Assembly: GCA_020438185.1 (NCBI GenBank)
Contig: JAGQVC010000005.1
Location: 1-19,328 of the forward strand
Direction: 5' to 3'
Length of the DNA stretch: 19,328 nucleotides
From: Bacteroidota bacterium
Lineage (GTDB): Bacteria > Bacteroidota > Bacteroidia > M30B66
In this document: positions 1-5,986 of the stretch, one piece after another
Layout of the letters: the number at the start of each line of letters is the position of its first letter
Position numbering within the stretch: position 1 is the stretch's first letter
The notes under the pieces: model-generated
What the model was told of the DNA's origin: nothing
The model's database searches: none
What the model saw: the letters and a program-made list of their open reading frames with translations, nothing else
Translations under genes and position numbers: made by a program

Positions 1-909
1 CTCAGAAATCAGCTGTCCACCGGTTAGAATAGCGATGTCTTCAAGCATTGCTTTGCGACGATCTCCAAATCCGGGAGCCTTAACAGCAGCAATGCGGAGC
101 GACCCTCTGATTTTATTTACTACCAGAGTTGCAAGCGCTTCGCTGTCAACATCTTCGGCAATAATTAGCAATGGGCGACCACTTTGAACCGTCTTTTCAA
201 GAATAGGAAGAAGATCCTTCATAGTTGAAATCTTCTTGTCATAAATCAAAATGTAAGGGTTCTCAAGAACTGCTTGCATTTTGTCTGCATCAGTCACAAA
301 ATACGGAGAGATATATCCTCTGTCGAATTGCATACCTTCCACAACCTCAACGGTTGTTTCTGTGCCCTTTGCTTCTTCAACTGTAATTACTCCTTCTTTT
401 TTAACCCTGTTCATCGCTTCGGCTATCAACTTTCCGATTGCGTTATCGTTGTTTGCCGAAATGGTTGCAACCTGCTCAATTTTTTGGTTATCATCACCAA
501 CTGCTTTGCTCTGGTTTTTAAGGTTCTCAACCACCAATGCAACAGCTTTATCTACTCCACGCTTCAAATCCATTGGGTTTGCACCCGCAGCTACGTGTTT
601 AAGCCCTGCAGTAACAATTGCCTGAGCCAGTACAGTTGCTGTTGTTGTTCCGTCACCGGCAATATCAGCTGTTTTGGAAGCAACCTCCTTAAGCATTTGA
701 GCCCCCATGTTTTCAATTGGATCCGAAAGCTCAATTTCTTTTGCCACTGAAACACCGTCCTTTGTAATAGAAGGTGCGCCAAACTTCTTATCGATAATCA
801 CATTGCGACCTTTTGGTCCAAGTGTAACCTTAACAGCGTTTGCTAATGCATCAACACCGCGTTTTAGCTGGTCGCGGGCGTCCAGATTGAATGATATTTC
901 CTTTGCCAT
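1..909 (-). CDS. groEL: Chaperonin GroEL (60 kDa), N-terminal part, cut by the window edge
   Basis: This is the large subunit of the cytosolic GroEL-GroES chaperonin, an ATP-driven double-ring folding chamber. The 303 codons present begin MAKEISFNLDARDQLKRGVD and cover the first equatorial and intermediate segments and much of the apical domain. The ATP-site signatures are visible: TLGPKGRN at residues 29-36 and GDGTTTATVLA at 85-95, whose aspartate 86 corresponds to the conserved hydrolytic Asp. The apical segment includes YISPYFVTD and KAPGFGDRRK. The reading frame is open to base 1, so about 240 C-terminal residues of the usual ~545 lie outside. It starts 42 bases after groES with no visible promoter between, so the two are very probably co-transcribed. 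Identity is certain. Confidence 0.98.
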   Translation of the reverse strand, partial: MAKEISFNLDARDQLKRGVDALANAVKVTLGPKGRNVIIDKKFGAPSITKDGVSVAKEIELSDPIENMGAQMLKEVASKTADIAGDGTTTATVLAQAIVTAGLKHVAAGANPMDLKRGVDKAVALVVENLKNQSKAVGDDNQKIEQVATISANNDNAIGKLIAEAMNRVKKEGVITVEEAKGTETTVEVVEGMQFDRGYISPYFVTDADKMQAVLENPYILIYDKKISTMKDLLPILEKTVQSGRPLLIIAEDVDSEALATLVVNKIRGSLRIAAVKAPGFGDRRKAMLEDIAILTGGQLISE

Positions 910-951
910 ATCTTAAATTGTTAGGGAAATTTTGATTTTTAAATGATTAAA

Positions 952-1230
952 TTAAAGAATTGCGAAAATGTCTGATTCGCGCATAATCAGATAATCCCGG
1001 CCATTAACCGAAATCTCTGTGCCGGCATATTTTCCGTAAAGCACCTCATCACCAACTTTTACAGTAAGTGGCTCATCTTTCTTACCGGATCCAACGGCAA
1101 CAATACGCCCCTTTTGCGGCTTTTCCTTCGCTGTGTCCGGGATAATGATTCCTCCTGCAGTCTTTTCTTCTGCAGCAGCAGATTCCACAAGAACTCTGTC
1201 CTGGAGCGGACGAATGTTAACTTCTGACAT
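952..1230 (-). CDS. groES: Co-chaperonin GroES (10 kDa)
   Basis: This is the 92-residue lid of the GroEL chamber, a heptameric ring that caps substrate-loaded GroEL in the cytosol. The sequence is typical and full length: IRPLQDRVLVE at residues 6-16, the mobile loop around residues 18-35 with GGIIIPDTAKEKPQ, the AVGSGK turn, and VGDEVLYGKYAGTE in the second half. It is the first gene of the groES-groEL unit. I see no CIRCE element (TTAGCACTC-N9-GAGTGCTAA) in the upstream 110 bases, so HrcA control of the usual kind is not supported here. No clear TAnnTTTG promoter is visible either. Confidence 0.97.
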   Translation of the reverse strand: MSEVNIRPLQDRVLVESAAAEEKTAGGIIIPDTAKEKPQKGRIVAVGSGKKDEPLTVKVGDEVLYGKYAGTEISVNGRDYLIMRESDIFAIL

Positions 1231-1345
1231 AAATATTAATTATTGGGTTGAACAAATTTTTTGCGGGCTGCTGTTCACGAATGATATGCCATCAACAATT
1301 CTTCAAATCGCTTAGGCTATTTTGTCACATTATATGATGCTGAGC

Positions 1346-1381
1346 AAAAAAAAACGTGTCAGTTTATGACAAACTGACACG
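1346..1381 (-). terminator. Intrinsic terminator of the miaB-secG operon
   Basis: A perfect 11-base-pair hairpin lies 24 bases past the secG stop: CGTGTCAGTTT at 1355-1365, loop ATGAC at 1366-1370, and AAACTGACACG at 1371-1381. On the minus strand the hairpin is followed directly by nine T residues (the A-run at 1346-1354). That is the textbook order for a rho-independent terminator reading leftward. It also insulates groES from the upstream operon. Confidence 0.93.
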
Positions 1382-1405
1382 CTATTATATCTTTTCAACT
1401 ATCGC

Positions 1406-1735
1406 TTATTTTTCTGGAAGCGCCGGGGCGCTTATAGGAGCAGGAGCAGGAGCCGTTTCTGAAGCTGATTCAGCTTTTTCCTGAGTAATACTTGATTTAC
1501 CTGCCCCCGAAGAACTTTTATCAACCACCGTAAACAGCAAGCATAAAACCACCATTGTGGCAACAAGCGTCCAGGTTGATTTCTCCAAAAAGTCAGTTGT
1601 TTTTCTTACACCCATCACCTGATTGCTTGCAGCAAATGTCGATGAAAGACCTCCGCCTTTGGAATTCTGAACCAAAACCACCAAAATCAAAAGGATTGCG
1701 GCCAGAAGTATTAATGCTGAAATGATACCACTCAT
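1406..1735 (-). CDS. secG: Preprotein translocase subunit SecG
   Basis: SecG is the small auxiliary subunit of the SecYEG channel in the inner membrane. The 109 residues show the family pattern: an N-terminal membrane helix at about 3-23 (ALILLAAILLILVVLVQ), the conserved cytoplasmic loop NSKGGGLSSTF at 24-34, then GVRKTTDFLEKSTW, and a second helix at about 55-71. After the second helix comes a Ser/Ala/Pro-rich tail of roughly 38 residues ending in APAPAPISAPALPEK, probably disordered. The start overlaps the stop of the preceding TPR gene (ATGA-type, four bases), indicating translational coupling. It is the last gene before the terminator at 1346-1381. Confidence 0.95.
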   Translation of the reverse strand: MSGIISALILLAAILLILVVLVQNSKGGGLSSTFAASNQVMGVRKTTDFLEKSTWTLVATMVVLCLLFTVVDKSSSGAGKSSITQEKAESASETAPAPAPISAPALPEK

Positions 1736-2610
1736 AATTGTGCAGGATTATCCAATTTTTCAATAAGGGCGGCAAAGTAACTGCTTTTATCCGGATTCAC
1801 CAAAATTAATTTTTGATAAATACGCCGGGCCTTCTGCAAATTGCCTTGTCTCTCATATATTTTAGCAAGCGTTTCAGAAACTATTTCTTCATCGTCGGTA
1901 ACACTCTTCTTTGCCATTGAAGCGGGTGAAAAGAAATCTGCTTTAGATGGAGCAGAAATTCGTGGTTCCGTTTTAATAAAACGATCTACAAGCTCTTCTG
2001 TGCTTTCGGCCAGGGCTCTTGAAGCGACTCCCTCCCGTTCTTCATTTTTTGATTGCAAAGCTCTTATCCAATCGGAAAAACTTCTTGGCTTCACTGAATC
2101 AGGAGCCGTTATATACTCTCCGGAAAGCTTATCACCGGTTTCTTCTGCCTTCGGCAGATGCCTTTCCGGTGGCAATTCATCAGATATCGGTATTTCCGGA
2201 TAAGAAACAAGCTCTTTCAGCAATTCGTCCTCCGAAGGAGCAGGGGAAAAAGAAACATCGGAATTGCTCTCATATTCCAACTTAACGGCTGATTGACTGG
2301 AAATCGATTCTTCTATACGCGCATTCTCAATAACAACGGGTTCGTTGATTTTCTCCTCAGTCTTACTGTGAACAGTAATATCGTTTTGGAAAAGTAAAAA
2401 CAGCCTTTTTCTGTTTTGTGTTCTTAATGCAGCATGACCTAGCGCTTCCTGAAATGAAATATCTCCTGAAATTCCAGATGAAAGGCAAAAAAGGGCATGT
2501 GCCGGTTGAAAATACGGGTGGCTTTTAATTATTTCTTTCAGGCCTTCGGCCGATGAGCCATCAAGCTGATCAGGGTGTTCACAAAACTTTATAAACTCAG
2601 CCTTTGTCAT
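1732..2610 (-). CDS. TPR-containing protein of unknown function between lptE and secG
   Basis: I do not recognise a named family. The 292-residue protein has three parts. The N-terminal ~75 residues look like a small helical domain, with SHPYFQPAHALFCL at about 30-43 and the basic stretch RTQNRKRLFLLF. A long acidic, Ser/Pro/Glu-rich middle at about 80-225 is probably disordered. The C-terminal ~55 residues resemble one TPR unit (SETLAKIYERQGNLQKARRI and YQKLILVNPDKSSYFAALI). No signal peptide or membrane segment is seen, so it is predicted cytosolic. It begins five bases after the LptE-like gene and overlaps secG by four bases. That placement suggests an envelope-related job such as adaptor or assembly factor, but this is inference from context only. 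Confidence 0.88.
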   Translation of the reverse strand: MTKAEFIKFCEHPDQLDGSSAEGLKEIIKSHPYFQPAHALFCLSSGISGDISFQEALGHAALRTQNRKRLFLLFQNDITVHSKTEEKINEPVVIENARIEESISSQSAVKLEYESNSDVSFSPAPSEDELLKELVSYPEIPISDELPPERHLPKAEETGDKLSGEYITAPDSVKPRSFSDWIRALQSKNEEREGVASRALAESTEELVDRFIKTEPRISAPSKADFFSPASMAKKSVTDDEEIVSETLAKIYERQGNLQKARRIYQKLILVNPDKSSYFAALIEKLDNPAQL

Positions 2611-2615
2611 CTAGC

Positions 2616-3113
2616 TTACCAATTTATCAGTGCCTTATTGAAAATATCCTGTATAAGCTGCTGGTTAATTTGTGAAATCAAATCAGCTTCAACAGAAACC
2701 AGATTTTCAGAGGCGGGAAAGTCTGCAAATCGGGAGAAACTGCTTTCAAAATCCTTGGTTGAATCCAGACTGTTCGTAAAAGAAACACGAACAGAAATAG
2801 TCAGCCTGTTTGAAGATGCTGTCTGATTCCCAACGCCGACCGGGTTAACCCTGTAATCCGTAATGGCTCCTTCCAGATGAAGGTCTCCTCCCTTTTGAAC
2901 CAATGAAAGCGGACTTTGATTCTGGAAAAAATTACGGAGGTCTTCAGTAAATTTCTGACTTAGTGTGGGCTGAACCAGAGCCGCCTGATTGGGAAAAAAG
3001 TTGATTGAAATGGTTTTCGCTTCTCCGTAATTCCCTCCCGAAAGAGAAACCCGGCAAGAAACTGCAGCCAGAATTACAATAGCCGAAACCAGATAGAGGA
3101 CCTTGCGAAACAT
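2616..3113 (-). CDS. lptE: LptE-like LPS-assembly outer-membrane lipoprotein
   Basis: The 165-residue protein has a lipoprotein signal peptide with a hydrophobic core at residues 5-17 and a lipobox ending at cysteine 20 (LAAVSC). The mature part begins RVSLSGGNYGEAKTISINFF, which fits the LptE family that plugs the LptD barrel during LPS export to the outer-membrane surface. A central segment (LHLEGAITDYRV, then the strand-rich RLTISVRVSFTNS) and a helical C terminus (ISQINQQLIQDIFNKALINW) are also typical of the Bacteroidota members. It lies seven bases after the sigma-54 activator gene and five before the TPR gene. Family assignment is by pattern and context. The gene symbol follows the family rather than strong identity with the proteobacterial protein. 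Confidence 0.83.
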   Translation of the reverse strand: MFRKVLYLVSAIVILAAVSCRVSLSGGNYGEAKTISINFFPNQAALVQPTLSQKFTEDLRNFFQNQSPLSLVQKGGDLHLEGAITDYRVNPVGVGNQTASSNRLTISVRVSFTNSLDSTKDFESSFSRFADFPASENLVSVEADLISQINQQLIQDIFNKALINW

Positions 3114-3120
3114 TTGCCTT

Positions 3121-4368
3121 TTAAAGGTTTATCCCGTATTCTTTAATTTTCCTGTATAGTGTGCGCTCCGAAATACCAAGCTCTGCGGCTGCCTGCTTTC
3201 TTCTTCCTCTGTATTTTTCAAGTGCCTTTATAATAAGCTCCTTCTCCTGGTCTTCAAGAGATAAGCTTTGTTCTTCCACTTCTTCATGCTCCGTAACCGG
3301 AGGATAATAAGGCTCGGAATGCACCGCTGAACTTTGAACAACAGGTTGATAGGATTGCTGAACAGAAGGAGTCTCCTGATGAACATCCTGATAAAGTCGG
3401 GTCAACAGTTGGGCATTGTCTTCTTTCAAATGACTGTCTGCCCCGCCGTGTTGAATCATATCAAGGATAAGCTTCTTCATCTCAACCATATCCTTTTTCA
3501 TATCAAACAGCACTTTGTACAATATTTCCCGCTCCGAAATATCTGCCTTGCTGTCCTGGTTCGTTTTCACAGGAAGCAAACTGTTTGATTGCCCGGGTAA
3601 ATATCTCGAGAGAACGTCTGCTGTAATTTGCCGGTCGTTTTCAATAATTGATATTTGCTCAGTTACATTTTTAAGCTGCCTGATGTTTCCCGGCCAGCGG
3701 TACGATAGCATCATTTGCTGCGAACTTTCATCCAGCCTGATCGGAGGCATGTTGTATTTGTGAGCAAAATCTGATGCGAATTTCCTGAACAAGAGCAAAA
3801 TATCATGTCCCCTTTCCCGCAATGGCGGAATTTTAATCGGCACCGTATTTAATCGGTAATATAAGTCTTCCCTAAATTTTCCGCGTTCAATCGCATCCGG
3901 AATATTCACATTTGTAGCGGCAACAATTCTAACATCGGTTTTTTGAACTTTAGATGATCCCACCTTTATAAACTCTCCCGTTTCAAGAACCCGAAGCAGT
4001 CTTACCTGCGTTTGCAATGGCAACTCGGCAACTTCATCAAGAAAAATGGTTCCTCCACCGGCTACTTCAAAATACCCTTTTCTGGCCTCATTGGCACCGG
4101 TAAATGAGCCTTTTTCATGCCCAAAAAGTTCTGAATCTATCGTTCCTTCCGGAATAGCACCACAATTCACTGCTATAAAAGCTCCGTGCTTTCTCGCCGA
4201 AAAACTATGTATTAGTTTGGAAAAAACTTCCTTGCCGGTTCCGCTTTCACCCGTAATTAATACCGTTAAGTCGGTTGACGCTACGCGCCATGCGGTATCA
4301 ATAGCCCTGTCTAATGCAGGCGAATTGCCTATTACGCTAAAACGGTTTTTAATGTCCTGCAATTCCAT
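3121..4368 (-). CDS. Sigma-54-dependent transcriptional activator (AAA+ plus Fis-type HTH, no sensor domain)
   Basis: The 415-residue protein is a bacterial enhancer-binding protein that uses ATP to open sigma-54 RNA polymerase complexes. The AAA+ domain starts almost at the N terminus. It has Walker A GESGTGKE at 40-47, the sigma-54 contact loop GSFTGA at 87-92 (consensus GAFTGA, with the key F and T kept), and Walker B GGTIFLDE at 105-112. Further on are the arginine-finger region FREDLYYRL near 165-173 and PPLRERGHDI at 181-190. A Gln/Ser/Glu-rich linker of about 130 residues leads to a C-terminal Fis-type helix-turn-helix (RRKQAAAELGISERTLYRKI). There is no receiver, GAF or PAS domain, so the input signal is not apparent. 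It starts three bases after miaB and is followed by lptE. Targets are unknown. Confidence 0.93.
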   Translation of the reverse strand: MELQDIKNRFSVIGNSPALDRAIDTAWRVASTDLTVLITGESGTGKEVFSKLIHSFSARKHGAFIAVNCGAIPEGTIDSELFGHEKGSFTGANEARKGYFEVAGGGTIFLDEVAELPLQTQVRLLRVLETGEFIKVGSSKVQKTDVRIVAATNVNIPDAIERGKFREDLYYRLNTVPIKIPPLRERGHDILLLFRKFASDFAHKYNMPPIRLDESSQQMMLSYRWPGNIRQLKNVTEQISIIENDRQITADVLSRYLPGQSNSLLPVKTNQDSKADISEREILYKVLFDMKKDMVEMKKLILDMIQHGGADSHLKEDNAQLLTRLYQDVHQETPSVQQSYQPVVQSSAVHSEPYYPPVTEHEEVEEQSLSLEDQEKELIIKALEKYRGRRKQAAAELGISERTLYRKIKEYGINL

Positions 4369-4371
4369 TCC

Positions 4372-5838
4372 TTAATTTTTAAATCCTGCAGAATATCCTG
4401 TTGCGTTGCCAAGCAATGTGGCTTGAGTACAATCATAAACATGAACATCAACCAGGTCTCCCGGTTTGTAGTTTTCCTTAGGAAACACAATAACTTTATT
4501 TTGAGTGGTTCTTCCCGAAAGGTGTTCATCCGATCTTTTGGAAGGTCCTTCAACAAGAACTTCATGAACTTTTCCAACATCCTTTTTATTGCTTTCAAGG
4601 GATAAGCGATTTTGCAAATCGATGATCTCTGTAAGTCTTCTTCCCTTCACATCTTCCGGAACATCATCTGCATATTTCCTCTCTGCTAATGTTTTGGGTC
4701 GTTCAGAATACTTAAACATATAAGCGAAATCATACTTCACTTCATCCATCAGACTTATCGTTTCGGCATGCTGATCTTCGGTTTCCGAGCAGAATCCGGC
4801 AATAATATCTGTTGAAATACCACATTCAGGAATTATCCGGCGAATAGCCGAAATTCTGTTTAAATACCACTCCCTGGTGTAGCCGCGATTCATTTTTTCC
4901 AGCAAATCAGAATTGCCGGATTGCACAGGCAGGTGTATATACTTGCAAATATTCTTGTGACGAGCCATCGTGTGAAGAACCTCATCAGTCATATCTTTTG
5001 GATGCGAAGTTGAAAACCGAATCCTGATTCCCGGAACCTCTGTTGCAACGCGTTCCAGAAGTTGAGCAAAATTAACAGCGGAATCAAGCTCTTCACGCGA
5101 GTAGATTTCTTTCTTCAGGCCACCTCCGGCATACAAATACGAATCAACATTCTGCCCCAGCAATGTTACTTCGCGGAATCCATCTGAATACAATTGTCTG
5201 ACTTCATTAATTATTGTTTCCGGGTCACGGCTACGCTCTCGGCCTCTGGTGAACGGAACCACGCAAAACGAACACATATTATCACAACCCCGTGTAATTG
5301 ATACAAAAGCAGTAATACCATTTCCCCCTAAGCGAACCGGAGAAATATCAGCATACGTTTCTTCTTTCGAAAGAATAACATTTATTGCTTTCTGACCGTC
5401 TTCAGCTGTCTTAATCAACACGGGTAAATCGCGGTAAGCATCAGGGCCAACAACAATATCAACCAGTTTTTCTTCTTCAAGAAGTTTTGCTTTCAATCTT
5501 TCGGCCATACAACCCAGCACGCCTATCACCAAATCCGGGTTCTTCTTTTTCACCTGATTAAACTCATTAAGCCGTTTCCTAACTCTTTGCTCGGCATTAT
5601 CGCGGATTGCGCAGGTATTCACAAATATCACATCTGCTTCGCTAATATCCGAAGTTGTAGTATATCCTTGCCCGGTAAGAATAGATGCTACAATTTCGCT
5701 GTCCGCAAAATTCATCTGGCAACCATAGCTTTCCAGAAACATTTTACGCTTGCCTGCTGTTTCAGCCTGGTCCACCATCAGGGCTTCGCCCTGACGGCTT
5801 TCATCTATAATTTTCTCTGTTTGTTCAGACATGTTCAT
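4372..5838 (-). CDS. miaB: tRNA-2-methylthio-N6-dimethylallyladenosine synthase MiaB
   Basis: MiaB is a radical-SAM methylthiotransferase that adds a methylthio group to i6A37 in tRNAs reading UNN codons. Numbered from the ATG at 5836-5838, the N-terminal domain carries the three cysteines for the second Fe-S cluster at C40 (SYGCQMNFADSE), C76 (NTCAIRD) and C110 (GCMAERL). The radical-SAM motif is C185-xxx-C189-xx-C192 (GCDNMCSFCVVPFTRGRE). A TRAM domain ends the protein (VEGPSKRSDEHLSGRT, then LVDVHVYDCTQATLLG). An in-frame ATG at 5889 would add 17 residues, but it lies upstream of the promoter match at 5852-5882, so I start at 5838. The ATG at 5832 is the alternative. It is the first gene of the five-gene minus-strand operon. 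Confidence 0.95.
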   Translation of the reverse strand: MNMSEQTEKIIDESRQGEALMVDQAETAGKRKMFLESYGCQMNFADSEIVASILTGQGYTTTSDISEADVIFVNTCAIRDNAEQRVRKRLNEFNQVKKKNPDLVIGVLGCMAERLKAKLLEEEKLVDIVVGPDAYRDLPVLIKTAEDGQKAINVILSKEETYADISPVRLGGNGITAFVSITRGCDNMCSFCVVPFTRGRERSRDPETIINEVRQLYSDGFREVTLLGQNVDSYLYAGGGLKKEIYSREELDSAVNFAQLLERVATEVPGIRIRFSTSHPKDMTDEVLHTMARHKNICKYIHLPVQSGNSDLLEKMNRGYTREWYLNRISAIRRIIPECGISTDIIAGFCSETEDQHAETISLMDEVKYDFAYMFKYSERPKTLAERKYADDVPEDVKGRRLTEIIDLQNRLSLESNKKDVGKVHEVLVEGPSKRSDEHLSGRTTQNKVIVFPKENYKPGDLVDVHVYDCTQATLLGNATGYSAGFKN

Positions 5839-5851
5839 TAATAAAGGGTTG

Positions 5852-5882
5852 CAAAAGTAACTAATGCTAGTGAAGTGACAAA
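5852..5882 (-). promoter_or_regulatory. Bacteroidota-type promoter of the miaB operon
   Basis: Read on the minus strand, TTTG (5882-5879) is followed after 19 bases by TACTTTTG (5859-5852). Together they match the Bacteroidota housekeeping consensus TTTG-N19-TAnnTTTG exactly. Transcription would start around 5845-5848, a few bases before the ATGs at 5838 and 5832, giving a very short leader. The prediction is by pattern only. Confidence 0.7.
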
Positions 5883-5920
5883 ATGACACACCCTGACAGA
5901 TGCTCTGTTTTTAATATAAA

Positions 5921-5953
5921 TTTGGAAGAGCTGAAATTGTTTCTGTTTCTTTG
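5921..5953 (+). promoter_or_regulatory. Candidate promoter of topA
   Basis: TTTG at 5921-5924 and TTTCTTTG at 5946-5953, separated by 21 bases, resemble the TTTG / TAnnTTTG pair with one mismatch in the -7 element (T for A at its second position). The leader to the topA ATG would be roughly 25-30 bases. It is the only reasonable match in the divergent 148-base region on this strand. Confidence 0.4.
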
Positions 5954-5986
5954 CCCCTGTCTAGGTTAAAAATCTAAATTCATAAA

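Noticed and set aside
281..916. Plus-strand open frames opposite groEL.
   Set aside because: They lie entirely against the clearly coding minus-strand groEL frame and resemble no protein family.
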